47,775 nt of DNA from CAYVHB01 sp964450865 (GTDB taxonomy: Bacteria > Bacillota > Clostridia > Saccharofermentanales > UBA5734), in contig CAYVHB010000024.1 in assembly GCA_964450865.1 (NCBI GenBank), positions 1 to 47,775 on the forward strand, in the 5' to 3' direction. Positions 6,990 through 15,180 of the stretch are shown here, piece after piece. Both the position numbers and the translations under genes were made by a program. The notes under the pieces are model-generated. The model saw nothing but the letters and a program-made list of their open reading frames with translations. It searched no databases and was not told the DNA's origin. The stretch's first letter is position 1. Each line of letters begins with the position of its first letter.

Positions 6990-9287
6990 TCAGGGCTGGC
7001 GGATCAGTTTCCACTGGCCTTCCAGTGAACCGCGGATGAAGCGGAAGAGACTGAGGTCAAAATCACCGCCCAGGGTATCATTATTCAGGATTCCACCTTT
7101 AAAAACGACAGCGGCCTGTCCTTGCGGATCCCAGAACTGCATGCGCAACGAGCCGTCCTTGTTCAAACGGGTCTGGCAAGATACGGTTTGCGGTTTCCCA
7201 TCCTCGACATAGCGGACGGTAACCCGATAGTTGTCCGGATCTTTCTGATCCGCTCTGGCAATGGTCCAGACGGCCTCGCTGGCACTGAAGTCACCCGGTT
7301 CAACGCTGACTGACTTGACTGCCTCGGCCCTGGCCTGATCCAGGCTGTCGGTCAATTTCAGGGCATACAGAAGCTGGGCGACAATTTCCCGGGCCAGTTT
7401 CAGGAGGCTGCCCGCTTCGGCAGTCGCTTCCATTTTCCAGGTACCGGACAGGTCGACGCTCTCAAACAGGACTTTGATCCGCTTGAAGTTTGCATATTCG
7501 ACACTGGCTGGCGTGGCACCGCTGGCAGCAATGTCGTATTGGATGCAGAATCCGAGATCATTGACCCCTTTTTCCAGGGTGAGGGGCGAAATTTCGGTGA
7601 TGCCTTTAGCATTAGCCGGGACCTGATAATACTTGCGGTTTGTGCCATTGTAAACGTCTGTCAGCTGGTTCGTCGAACAGGTTGTGATTCTGAGCTTGAT
7701 CTTGCCAGCCAGTTCCGGCTTGATGGCGGCGGTCTTGGCAATATCCAGCGTGATTTCGTCCGGACATTTTTCCCATTTTTCCTCGCCGGTCTTGGGATCA
7801 ACAGCTGACAGCCATTCATATTCACATTGATCAGGGAACTCCCCTTCAAATGTTCCAATTTCGCCAGAAAGCATATATTGATATTCTTCCTTGATCGTAG
7901 CGTCAGCGATCACATCCGATACCGGGATGTAGCGAAAAACGGTGTAATTGGCGGTATCCCCAGTATTAAAGAGCTGCCGGTTGCGCGCCGAGAAGTAACC
8001 GTCAAACTGCATGGTTGCCGGATTATAGACGATGCAGCGGGTCACATCGCCCGGGAAATTCGGATCGGCCACATAGATCAGGTTTGCCTCAATCCGATAG
8101 GCGACAACGGTATGAGCCGTGGCCTGGCCATTCTGGTCCAGACCGTTCAAGCCCACCAGGACCGGCCGGTTTGTCGTCTGCAGTTGTTCGGCAATCGAAT
8201 AAAAATCTTTCCAGGTTGAAGTGCCAACGGTTGTGCCGCTGAAAACAAAGCCCTTAACTTTATCAAAATTAGACTCGTGCTGGATAACGGAGGCGAAGCG
8301 ATAACCGTTGGAGTCATCTTCCTGCAATTTGGGTGTCCTGTCGGGCCGGCCGTTGTTATCGAAGCGGCCAAACAGGCGCCGGCCGGTAGCAAGGCCGATT
8401 TCTTCATAGTACCAGATCGACGTAATGGCCTGTCCTGCACACTGGCCGCCGTAGGCCAGGATTGAGCCGCGATTCTCGAATTGCCAGTCGTCCCGGCCAG
8501 GTTTATAGCCAGTCACTATTTTCAGGTCGTCCAGCTGGCCTTTCTCGACTTTGACAATCAGCAGCTCCGAAAAATGAGTTGCACCGACGACGATCTGATT
8601 CTGGTCCAGATCGAGCAGGGCCATGCCTTCCAGGCGGCCCGACTGGCGGTCATAGTAATAGCCCATGGCAAATTCATCTTCGGTCAACTGGATCGGTATG
8701 GTCAGCCGCAGCGGCACGCTGGCGCGTTCCCCCCCGTTCTCAATCCGGATCAGGGGCGTAATCGGCACAAAGTTGTCGCCAAAGGACTGGTCCGTGATCG
8801 CACTCGTTGATATTTTGAATTTCGTCTGATTCTTGTAGGCTTCGGCTGGTATTTCGATTTTCATGCCGTCAATCGCCGATTGACTGGCGTCAATCTGGAT
8901 GGTTCCGCCGGATGCCGGGATGACTTCCGTCAGGACCGGCTGGCTTCTGGCTAATGTCATCATCCGGCTGTCACGCCTGGTCAGAAGCCAATAGCCGCCA
9001 GCCAGGGCTCCCAGGATCAGGACAAGGACCAGCAGGCTGACCAGGCAACCGCGCAGGCAGCCGTGGCGTTGGCCTTTGGGCCGTTTGCGGCCCGGTGACG
9101 GCGTGGCAGGGGTGGACTGATCCAACCATTGTGCGGATGCCTCCTGATAACTCAGCCAGACTGATGTGCCGGCGATGGCAAAATAATCATCTGCCAGCAA
9201 GTAGCCGGTTCTGGCCATTTCTGCGAGTTGCCCGGCGCTGTAAGGTCCGTAGGTCTGCTGATTTCTGAGCAAGAACCACTGTTCCAT
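6990..9287 (-). CDS. Membrane-anchored GYF-domain protein with C39-like cysteine peptidase domain
   Basis: A 765-residue multidomain protein. Residues 1-55 resemble the GYF_2/DUF4339 domain (WFLLRNQQTYGPYS, then a W-containing end), which should be cytosolic. A basic linker and one helix (about 80-103) lead outside. Residues 120-250 form a beta-rich ZU5-like module ending in ATHFSELL. Residues 275-420 look like a C39/papain-like peptidase: Cys283 in GGQCAGQ, His392 in AHTVVAY and Asp408/Asn410 in VADPN. The C-terminus has lipocalin-like SGTWKM and GQWKLI pieces. The start has GGGAGG about 8 bases upstream. Possibly a surface peptidase or peptide-binding protein; catalysis is inferred from residue spacing only. 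It shares the inner module with the protein at 31837-34740. Confidence 0.8.
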   Translation of the reverse strand: MEQWFLLRNQQTYGPYSAGQLAEMARTGYLLADDYFAIAGTSVWLSYQEASAQWLDQSTPATPSPGRKRPKGQRHGCLRGCLVSLLVLVLILGALAGGYWLLTRRDSRMMTLARSQPVLTEVIPASGGTIQIDASQSAIDGMKIEIPAEAYKNQTKFKISTSAITDQSFGDNFVPITPLIRIENGGERASVPLRLTIPIQLTEDEFAMGYYYDRQSGRLEGMALLDLDQNQIVVGATHFSELLIVKVEKGQLDDLKIVTGYKPGRDDWQFENRGSILAYGGQCAGQAITSIWYYEEIGLATGRRLFGRFDNNGRPDRTPKLQEDDSNGYRFASVIQHESNFDKVKGFVFSGTTVGTSTWKDFYSIAEQLQTTNRPVLVGLNGLDQNGQATAHTVVAYRIEANLIYVADPNFPGDVTRCIVYNPATMQFDGYFSARNRQLFNTGDTANYTVFRYIPVSDVIADATIKEEYQYMLSGEIGTFEGEFPDQCEYEWLSAVDPKTGEEKWEKCPDEITLDIAKTAAIKPELAGKIKLRITTCSTNQLTDVYNGTNRKYYQVPANAKGITEISPLTLEKGVNDLGFCIQYDIAASGATPASVEYANFKRIKVLFESVDLSGTWKMEATAEAGSLLKLAREIVAQLLYALKLTDSLDQARAEAVKSVSVEPGDFSASEAVWTIARADQKDPDNYRVTVRYVEDGKPQTVSCQTRLNKDGSLRMQFWDPQGQAAVVFKGGILNNDTLGGDFDLSLFRFIRGSLEGQWKLIRQP

Positions 9288-9315
9288 CCGTTCAATCCTC
9301 CCGCCATATCCATTA

Positions 9316-9373
9316 CAGACAGTCGACCCTGTTATATACCGACAGTTGACCCTGTTGTTTGCAGACAGTCATT
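9316..9373. repeat. Three direct repeats, 23-base period (GACAGTYGACCCTGTT)
   Basis: GACAGTC/T cores begin at 9318, 9341 and 9364, exactly 23 bases apart; the first two extend through GACCCTGTT. A related CAGACAGTCATTC occurs again at about 9826, in front of the next plus-strand gene. The repeats lie about 30 bases upstream of the GYF-protein start and could be protein-binding sites or simply a short tandem duplication. Confidence 0.55.
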
Positions 9374-9535
9374 CTCTCAAGCTTCCAGATCCGGCCTTTG
9401 TTTCACTTTATACGTACTGACATGATTTTGCTGACATAGTTTTATTTTGACATATTTTCTACCTGCGTGCTACCTCCATACGATCCGGGATTTGGGTCGG
9501 CAATCATCATGGAACAGCGATCAATGAAGGGTAAC

Positions 9536-9590
9536 GGCCGGCAATCCGGCCACTAGCCGGCCGCCGTTTAATCCGGCGGGATTACTGGAA
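9536..9590. other. GC-rich cluster of alternative hairpins in a 588-base intergenic gap
   Basis: GGCCGGC (9536-9542) can pair with GCCGGCC (9556-9562), CCGGC (9546-9550) with GCCGG (9556-9560), and CCGCCG with CGGCGG just downstream. The element sits about 300 bases before the 5TM-LYT gene. It may be an RNA structure or a decayed terminator. Otherwise the gap 9288-9875 holds only the 23-base repeats and a promoter-like box. Confidence 0.35.
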
Positions 9591-9718
9591 ACGGGACGAG
9601 CCAGGCCCGTGTATTGACGTGTTTCTTGAAACAGCATCTGCCTTCCTGGCTGAGCCAGTCATGCGCCTGTTTGTACCCTTTTTTATTACACCATCTGCTT
9701 TCCTTCTGCGCTTATCGC

Positions 9719-9724
9719 TATAAT
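9719..9724 (+). promoter_or_regulatory. Possible -10 box for the 5TM-LYT gene
   Basis: A perfect TATAAT lies 152 bases before the start at 9876. The -35 region 17 bases upstream (TGCTTT) is a poor match, so this is tentative. Confidence 0.3.
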
Positions 9725-9875
9725 GTAAATACAGGCGCTGCCTGAGATCGCGACAGGGATTGCTGTTTCATGGGTGGCGTGCCGTTGTGTACATTGCTGA
9801 TGAAGACGCAGGTTGGTCCAAATTCAGACAGTCATTCGCAGGTTTATCAGCCCAACTGTTTACGGAGGTTGTCGT

Positions 9876-10481
9876 ATGTCATTTATCGTTTTTACCAACT
9901 TGCTCGGCACAGTCAGTTCATTTGTCGTCGCGACTTACCTGATGCGCTATTATGAGTCGAAAAGAATGGTGAATGCCCGGCTATTACAGTTCCTCTATGC
10001 TGGCGCGTATGGCTTGCTGGCTATTTACGGCACACACACGGCCGTCCAGTTCGAGACAGCTTACATCAATGTCCGCGATATCGCCCCGCTGGCCGCCGGA
10101 CTGATGTTCGGACCCGTAGCCGGGATCGGGGCCGGTTTGATCGGTGGGATTGAACGTTATTTCCAGGGTGGATTCACAGCCTTGCCCTGTTGTGTAGCCA
10201 CGATTTTTGCCGGCGTGCTGGCCGGACTTATCTGGCAAGGTCTGCACCGCAACACGACCTTTTTTCATCGCGGCCTGTTAAAACCAGTCTGGGGATTAGT
10301 TATCGGTATCTTGACGGAACTATGCCATATGGGCCTGATCTTGCTCTTGCGTCTGGATGACACCGCCACGGCCTGGAACATCGTCAGGCACATTGCCCTG
10401 CCCATGATCCTGCTAACCACCTTCGGCCTGGCTCTCCTGCTCTGGATCGTGGCCATTGAAACAAAAGTGAAGTCAGCATAG
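9876..10481 (+). CDS. Stand-alone 5TM-5TMR-LYT-type membrane sensor domain protein
   Basis: A 201-residue integral membrane protein with five or six helices. The central block NVRDIAPLAAGLMFGP (near residue 55), followed by a GxGAGLIGGIERY stretch, matches the 5TM-5TMR-LYT sensory module found at the N-terminus of LytS-type histidine kinases and some GGDEF proteins. Here the module ends shortly after its last helix with no kinase, GAF or other output domain. The start at 9876 has GGAGG 7 bases upstream; an upstream in-frame ATG at 9813 lacks this. No two-component partner is adjacent. It may be a sensor subunit acting in trans, a small-molecule transporter-like protein, or a truncated receptor. 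Family assignment is fairly sure, role unknown. Confidence 0.8.
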   Translation: MSFIVFTNLLGTVSSFVVATYLMRYYESKRMVNARLLQFLYAGAYGLLAIYGTHTAVQFETAYINVRDIAPLAAGLMFGPVAGIGAGLIGGIERYFQGGFTALPCCVATIFAGVLAGLIWQGLHRNTTFFHRGLLKPVWGLVIGILTELCHMGLILLLRLDDTATAWNIVRHIALPMILLTTFGLALLLWIVAIETKVKSA

Positions 10482-10514
10482 AAAAATCCCTGCCGGCAAT
10501 CGCTGCCGGCAGGG
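10482..10514. terminator. Strong hairpin after the 5TM-LYT gene
   Basis: CCCTGCCGGCA (10488-10498) pairs perfectly with TGCCGGCAGGG (10504-10514) around a 5-base loop, 6 bases after the stop codon. The T-run is only on the minus side (AAAAAT precedes the stem on the plus strand), so on the plus strand it may act as a weak terminator or mRNA 3' end protector. In 10515-10883 I see no convincing gene or RNA. Confidence 0.55.
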
Positions 10515-10883
10515 CGACCCGATGTCATTTCCAGACTGATCACGAAGTTCCTGTCTGGCTATAAACTGATATTCACGCCATAAGGCTGATCATCTCGCGA
10601 TGCTCCGGCTTTACTTCGAGCTGATTTGGTGGTGTGAATTCATAACACATATTGAATATCCATGTGAAAATTTCATGATAGCCGGCTTTTATTCAGGCAG
10701 GGCACACTTGTTAAGGACAGGGGCAGATTGCAAATCTTGTGGAGTTGCGGAATTTGATTATGATGGCCGGGATGTTTGCGATCTGCGCGGTTGCTGCCGA
10801 TGGCAAGTCATAGTAACATGAAATAACCAGTATCCATCAGTTTGCATCCAGTTCAAATATTGGCACAAAGGATGGTAAATACG

Positions 10884-12104
10884 ATGCTTGATTTCAGGTT
10901 TTTTCTCGATCTGGCCATCATCCTGATCGGCACCAAGTTATTCGGCCTGCTCACCAGACGCCTGGACATGCCGCAGGTCGTCGGAGCCCTGGTGGCAGGT
11001 ATTCTGATGGGCCCGTCGGTTTTCAACATCGTTCATGAATCGGATTTTATCCATAAGATGGCTGAACTCGGCGTCATTGCCCTGATGTTTACAGCCGGGC
11101 TGGAAACCGATGTCGAGGAAATGAAGAAAAGCGGCAAGGCATCCTTAGTTATTGCGATGTTCGGAGTGCTGGTTCCCCTGGCGGGCGGATTTCTGGCCGC
11201 AATGCTGTTCTCATCGACGCCGCTTTCTGAGATGTCGAAAATCCAATTGCTGAAAAACATTTTCATTGGTGTCATCCTGACAGCGACTTCCGTGACGATT
11301 ACCGTCGAGACGCTGCGGGAAATGGGGAAGCTGAAATCGGCAACGGGAACGGCCATCCTGGGCGCTGCCGTAATCGATGACATTATCGGGATCATTGTTT
11401 TCACAATCGTCTCGAGCCTGGCTGATGAGTCAGTCAGCCTGGCCGGGCTCTTGCTGAGAATCCTGCTTTTCTTTGCTTTTTCAGCCGTTGTTGCCATAGC
11501 TTTTTACTTTGTGTTCAAATACCTGAGCAGCCGTCATGGCCGCAAGAGAAGGATCCCGATCTATGGTCTGGTGTTTGCGCTAATTATGTCCTATGTGGCT
11601 GAGCATTATTTTGGCATCGCCGACATCACCGGGGCTTACCTGGCCGGCCTGATCATCTCCAGCGTCAGGCAATCGGACTATATTGCCGAGAAATTCGAGG
11701 TCTTGTCATATATGCTGCTGTCGCCGATCTTCTTCGCCAGCATCGGGATCAAGACCCATATTACCAATCTGAACGGGTTTATCATTGCCTTTACAGCCGT
11801 CCTGCTGCTTGTCGCCGTGGTCACCAAGGTGGTTGGCTGTGGCCTGGGCGGGAAACTGATGGGCTTCAGCAACACCGATTCACTGCGGATCGGCGTCGGC
11901 ATGGTATCACGGGGTGAAGTCGCCCTGATCCTGGCTGGCAAGGGAGCGGCCGTCGGCCTGATGGAGGAGCGCTTCTTCGCACCACTGATCCTGGTTGTCG
12001 TTGTCACGACTTTGGCGACGCCCATTCTGCTCAAGCTCGTTTACCGGGATCAGGCGGTGCCGGCGGTCCCACCTGCGCCGGGATCTGCGCCTGTGGCGCC
12101 ATAA
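10884..12104 (+). CDS. Monovalent cation:proton antiporter, CPA2 (Kef/NapA-like)
   Basis: A 406-residue membrane protein with about 12-13 helices, belonging to the CPA2 Na+(K+)/H+ exchanger family. Recognisable blocks are RRLDMPQVVGALVAGILMGPS near the N-terminus, FTAGLETD (about 65), AAVIDDIIGI with the paired acidic residues of the ion site, and FFASIGIKT late in the protein. The C-terminus is a short Pro/Ala tail with no RCK/TrkA nucleotide-binding domain, so it is a bare exchanger. The start chosen at 10884 (MLDFRFFLDLAI) follows an AAGGA box at 11 bases; ATGs at 10842 and 10872 are possible. The final codons fall in a 17-base repeat that continues past the stop. It should exchange K+ or Na+ for H+; ion choice cannot be read. 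Confidence 0.9.
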   Translation: MLDFRFFLDLAIILIGTKLFGLLTRRLDMPQVVGALVAGILMGPSVFNIVHESDFIHKMAELGVIALMFTAGLETDVEEMKKSGKASLVIAMFGVLVPLAGGFLAAMLFSSTPLSEMSKIQLLKNIFIGVILTATSVTITVETLREMGKLKSATGTAILGAAVIDDIIGIIVFTIVSSLADESVSLAGLLLRILLFFAFSAVVAIAFYFVFKYLSSRHGRKRRIPIYGLVFALIMSYVAEHYFGIADITGAYLAGLIISSVRQSDYIAEKFEVLSYMLLSPIFFASIGIKTHITNLNGFIIAFTAVLLLVAVVTKVVGCGLGGKLMGFSNTDSLRIGVGMVSRGEVALILAGKGAAVGLMEERFFAPLILVVVVTTLATPILLKLVYRDQAVPAVPPAPGSAPVAP

Positions 12105-12146
12105 GCCCTGCTGCGCCACAAGCCCTGCTGCGCCATAAGCCGCGCG
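12096..12146. repeat. Three 17-base repeats spanning the antiporter stop codon
   Basis: Units start at 12096, 12113 and 12130 with consensus GCGCCATAAGCCCTGCT. The first contains the stop codon TAA at 12102-12104, and the second and third lie beyond it. The first two differ at one base; the third matches only for the first 12 bases. The tail of the gene has been duplicated outward. Confidence 0.85.
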
Positions 12147-12180
12147 TCCCGCTTTGTGTTGCGCCTTGGCGCGCTCATCG

Positions 12181-12202
12181 CGGTCTGCAAGACCGGGTTT
12201 TT
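12181..12202 (+). terminator. Rho-independent terminator after the antiporter gene
   Basis: CGGTCT-GCA-AGACCG (12181-12195) followed by GGTTTTT. The stem is short but perfect and has a T-run at the right place, 77 bases after the antiporter stop. Confidence 0.6.
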
Positions 12203-12317
12203 GCGAGTGCCAATCTGGAAAAGAATCTTTCCGACCAGCTGGATAAAGGGGTGTCCTGTTCACCATGACCTTCTCGCGGATCTGAATTCGTTAGTGTTAC
12301 CTATTGCTGCATAAGTC

Positions 12318-12326
12318 TGGTATAAT
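12318..12326 (+). promoter_or_regulatory. Extended -10 promoter for the cysteine-synthase-like gene
   Basis: TGGTATAAT is a perfect extended -10 element 67 bases before the GTG start at 12394. A loose -35 (TTACCT) lies 18 bases upstream of the TATAAT. Confidence 0.55.
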
Positions 12327-12393
12327 CGTGTTCATCTGGGAATGTCAAATAGCCAGCTATCTATCAATCTATTTTACATAGGGGTAATGATTT

Positions 12394-13440
12394 GTGTTTG
12401 ATCGGTCGGTTCAGAAACGAATCAGGGACTTGAGCAGCCTGATTGGCAACACGCCGCTGGTAGAGATCCGGTTTACTTATCAGGGCGAGGAACGGATTCT
12501 TTTTGCGAAAGCTGAATACTATAACCTGACCGGCAGCATCAAGGACCGGATGGCGCTGCATATTCTCCATCAGGCTTACAAAACCGGCCAGCTGAAACCC
12601 GGTGATACGATCGTCGAGGCGACCAGCGGCAACACCGGCATATCTTTCGCCGCACTTGGGCGGACGCTGGGCCATCCTGTATCCATTTTCATGCCGGACT
12701 GGATGAGCGAAGAACGCATGCGGCTGATCCGTTCTTATGGCGCAGATATTGTGCTGGTCAGCAAGGAACAGGGTGGATTTCTCGGCAGCATTGCCATGAC
12801 CGAGACCATGGCCGCCAGCCGGCCGGACGTATTCTTGCCCTGCCAGTTCTCTAATGATGATAATTGCGAGGCTCATTATCGGACAACGGGACCCGAAATC
12901 TGGTATCAGCTGGAGCGTCTCTGCCTTCGGCCGGATGCTGTCGTGGCAGGTGTCGGGACTGGCGGTACAATCACCGGCATCGGCCGTTACCTCAAAGAGA
13001 TGAATCCGCAGATAAAAGTATTCCCGCTCGAACCGGCCAATTCGCCGACACTTTCCACTGGTTACAAAACAGGCCGTCACCGGATCCAGGGTATTTCGGA
13101 TGAATTTGTCCCGGCCATTGTCTGTCTTGACCAGCTTGACCCAGTCGTTGCCGTTGACGACGGCGACGCGATCATTATGGCCCAGAAACTGGCCGCCACC
13201 CTCGGACTGGGTGTCGGCATCTCTTCTGGAGCCAATTTCATCGGCGCGCTCCAGGTCCAGAACAGGATGGGCCCCCATGCGGTCGTTGTTACAATCTTTG
13301 CGGATGACAACAAGAAATACCTCAGCACGGACCTGATGAAAGCCGAGCCGGCGCGGGACGGTTATCTGGCGCCGGATGTTGAGCTGATCAGTGTCAAGGC
13401 CTATCAGCGGGTGTGCGTGACCTGCCGCCAGGAATTGTGA
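12394..13440 (+). CDS. PLP-dependent cysteine synthase / cystathionine beta-synthase family enzyme
   Basis: A 348-residue fold-type II PLP enzyme. Family marks are IGNTPLVEI (18-26), the Schiff-base lysine Lys50 in NLTGSIKDRMA, the phosphate loop TSGNTG (77-82) and GVGTGGTITG (about 189-198). It likely makes cysteine from O-acetylserine or a related beta-replacement product. The PLP lysine context is SIKDR where typical CysK has SVKDR, and the C-terminus carries an extra CVTC pair (Cys341, Cys344) that could bind metal or sense redox, so the substrate may differ from CysK. Start is a GTG with AGGGG upstream; the family alignment begins at residue 10. Followed 92 bases later by a small gene. 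Cytosolic. Confidence 0.88.
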   Translation: MFDRSVQKRIRDLSSLIGNTPLVEIRFTYQGEERILFAKAEYYNLTGSIKDRMALHILHQAYKTGQLKPGDTIVEATSGNTGISFAALGRTLGHPVSIFMPDWMSEERMRLIRSYGADIVLVSKEQGGFLGSIAMTETMAASRPDVFLPCQFSNDDNCEAHYRTTGPEIWYQLERLCLRPDAVVAGVGTGGTITGIGRYLKEMNPQIKVFPLEPANSPTLSTGYKTGRHRIQGISDEFVPAIVCLDQLDPVVAVDDGDAIIMAQKLAATLGLGVGISSGANFIGALQVQNRMGPHAVVVTIFADDNKKYLSTDLMKAEPARDGYLAPDVELISVKAYQRVCVTCRQEL

Positions 13441-13532
13441 ATGCGCCAGGTCTGGCAGTCAACCGGCCCGGCCATGAAACACCTATTCATTTGATTGCAA
13501 ATGACTTTTGTAAATTGAAAGGAGATCGGACA

Positions 13533-13727
13533 ATGACGTGGGAACAGGATGAGACAACCAAAAACTGGCAGACCAGGGACAAAATTTACGAAATTCATGT
13601 GCTGAAGCATGTGATCAAACTGTATTTCTACGGCAAGTTCTACAGCAACTATGAGTCCGTCGATATGGCCAAAAGAGATGCCATCAAGCATCGCGACCGT
13701 TTCATCGTCACGCTGCAGCAGCTGTAA
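13533..13727 (+). CDS. Small conserved-looking protein, 64 residues, unknown
   Basis: I do not recognise this protein. It is charged and aromatic-rich with no membrane segment or cysteine; one compact domain can be imagined (KIYEIHVLKHVIKLYFYGKF then a charged helix ending DRFIVTLQQL). A very good ribosome site, GAAAGGAG 8 bases before the ATG, and an isolated position support expression. It lies between the cysteine-synthase-like gene and the secreted Cys-repeat protein, all on the plus strand. Just after the stop, 13731-13747 repeats the last bases of the gene with few changes (TGCAGCAGCTGTAATG versus TGCCAGCGGCTGTTATG). No frame disruption. Confidence 0.7.
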   Translation: MTWEQDETTKNWQTRDKIYEIHVLKHVIKLYFYGKFYSNYESVDMAKRDAIKHRDRFIVTLQQL

Positions 13728-13857
13728 TGTTGCCAGCGGCTGTTATGACAAAATTCTGACATCCGCAATCATTTTCTCCCTCCAAAAGGCCAGGCCGATT
13801 TCGTATTTATGATCAAGGGGCTAACAGGGCTCCAAATCATGAAGGGAGAAAACAATC

Positions 13858-14244
13858 ATGAAAAAGGCACTCTTTACCGCGACTCTGATTGTCACCATTT
13901 TAGCGCTGGGCATTACAACATTTGCATTTGCAGGTGGTGGATTGGGTGATATGCTGCGCAAGCGTGATGCATCCTGCCAGACCCTGGGGCTCCAGCAACA
14001 GGTTCGTGACCAGAAGCAGGACGGTACGGGTATCGGGCCGATCCAGAACAAAGACCAGAAGCAGGACGGTTCCTGCACCCTCGCCCTGCAGACCCGCACC
14101 CGCGACCAGAAGAAAGACGGTTCCTGCACCCTCGCCCTGCAGACCCGCACCCGTGACCAGAAGCAGGACGGTTCCTGCACCCTCGCCCTGCAGACCCGCA
14201 CCCGCGACCAGAAGAAAGACGGTTCCTGCAATCTACCTGTCTGA
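13858..14244 (+). CDS. Secreted small tandem-repeat protein with one Cys per repeat
   Basis: A 128-residue protein with a clear signal peptide (MKKALF, hydrophobic 5-23, cleavage near AFA at 24-26). The mature part is almost entirely repeats of 17 residues, DQKxDGSCTLALQTRTR, three near-perfect copies plus two divergent copies at the front and a partial last copy ending DGSCNLPV. Each good unit has one Cys, a DG pair and an RTR basic site. A ribosome site AAGGGAG 9 bases before the ATG supports this frame over the two other open frames created by the repeat. I know no family like this. It could be a disulfide-linked surface or matrix peptide, or a precursor cut at the basic sites; no processing gene is adjacent. 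Confidence 0.75.
   Translation: MKKALFTATLIVTILALGITTFAFAGGGLGDMLRKRDASCQTLGLQQQVRDQKQDGTGIGPIQNKDQKQDGSCTLALQTRTRDQKKDGSCTLALQTRTRDQKQDGSCTLALQTRTRDQKKDGSCNLPV
14008..14232. repeat. 51-base tandem repeats in the secreted Cys-repeat gene
   Basis: GACCAGAAG-starting units begin at 14053, 14104, 14155 and 14206, exactly 51 bases apart, with a divergent unit 45 bases earlier at 14008. Neighbouring units differ by only a few bases (CAGGAC versus AAAGAC alternating), which points to recent expansion. The sequence is open in three frames because 51 is a multiple of three. Confidence 0.92.
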
Positions 14245-14331
14245 TGCACGCTCTCTCTATCAAGAGTCAATATTTGATTTAAAGCATAACGCTTTTGAGA
14301 ATTTTGATTGATCGGTATTTCACCCATTGAT

Positions 14332-14400
14332 AAAAATGGCCAGACGACCTTCTTCGGGCATACTTCTGATCCGCCCGCGGTCCTCTGACCATTTTTCTTT
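14332..14400. terminator. Likely bidirectional terminator between convergent genes
   Basis: AAAAATGGCCAGA (14332-14344) pairs with TCTGACCATTTTT (14384-14396) with one mismatch and ends in a T-rich run, between the convergent repeat-protein gene and the anchored protein at 14451. A second perfect 8-base hairpin (ATCAGCAC/GTGCTGAT, 14415-14435) lies next to it. Confidence 0.5.
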
Positions 14401-14450
14401 TGGCACCAGACCAGATCAGCACCATTCGTGCTGATTGATCAAAGATCCCG

Positions 14451-15125
14451 TCAATGGATCTGGAATTCATAGCGGCCCACTGTTTCGGTATCGACGACGA
14501 GTTCGGCATAGTAGGTTCCGGGTGCCAGATCACCGCCGGATTCCAGACTGTTGAACCAGCTTTGGCCGGGTTCGGTTTCCTGGGGCGTCGATGTCCAGAG
14601 CAGTGTTGCCGGCAGTTCTTGTCCGGATTCGTCCCGGGAACACTGATACCAGCTGACTTCATACGTATGAAAGCCTTTGAATTCAACCATTAGCAGGCCA
14701 AAGGGTTGTCCCTGTGTAAATACGGCGGCTGGTTCCCCGTCGGTCAGGTCCAGGCCGGTTTTAAAATATGCCGCTTGCAGGAAATCCCTGGCCAAAAGCT
14801 CGAGGGAAGTCTCGCTGAATGCTGGTGTAGTCTGGCCGGTGTCTGCAGCTGGCTGGCTGACAGGACCAGTCTGATCAGTAATTTTCGCGGTCTGGGACGC
14901 CGCGCTGGTCTGGGACACAACGGATGTGACCGGAACACCGCTTTGATCTTCACTCTTTTTAAGCCATGGTACGCCGGTGCCTGAATGGAGGCCGGCTTGC
15001 ATCAGCAGTACAACAGCCAGGACCAGCAGCAGAACCAGGACCAGCCTTGGCAGCCGGTTGAATGACCGCGTCCCTTGATGGACCTGGTCAGTACTATGCG
15101 GTTTGTCATCAGGTAAATCATCCAT
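14451..15125 (-). CDS. Membrane-anchored extracytoplasmic protein, unknown
   Basis: A 224-residue protein with a short cytosolic N-terminus, one membrane helix (about 25-47, LVLVLLLVLAVVLLMQAG) and a Ser/Thr/Gln-rich stalk (about 60-100). A compact outer domain follows, ending in beta-strand-like segments (GTYYAELVVDTETVGRYEFQIH). I do not recognise the outer domain; it looks like an Ig-like or jelly-roll fold. The ATG at 15125 has AAAGGA 7 bases upstream. The start lies 55 bases after the NagB-like gene stop on the same strand, so it is probably the last gene of the sugar operon and may act at the surface in glycan binding. That role is positional inference only. Confidence 0.7.
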   Translation of the reverse strand: MDDLPDDKPHSTDQVHQGTRSFNRLPRLVLVLLLVLAVVLLMQAGLHSGTGVPWLKKSEDQSGVPVTSVVSQTSAASQTAKITDQTGPVSQPAADTGQTTPAFSETSLELLARDFLQAAYFKTGLDLTDGEPAAVFTQGQPFGLLMVEFKGFHTYEVSWYQCSRDESGQELPATLLWTSTPQETEPGQSWFNSLESGGDLAPGTYYAELVVDTETVGRYEFQIH

Positions 15126-15180
15126 CCTGCGATCCTTTCCAGTCAAGACGACCGGATCCCATGAACAATGCTGGTCCTGG

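Noticed and set aside
9720..9800. TPP riboswitch suggested by a CTGAGA word before the 5TM-LYT gene
   Set aside because: The other required TPP core blocks are missing, including the ACCTGATCTGG region.
10600..10821. Possible 73-codon gene before the antiporter
   Set aside because: No ribosome site, odd composition and no recognisable features; more likely non-coding.
13821..14327. Alternative frames through the 51-base repeats (minus strand 168 codons, plus strand 129 codons)
   Set aside because: They stay open only because the repeat length is a multiple of three; only the 13858 frame has both a signal peptide and a strong ribosome site.
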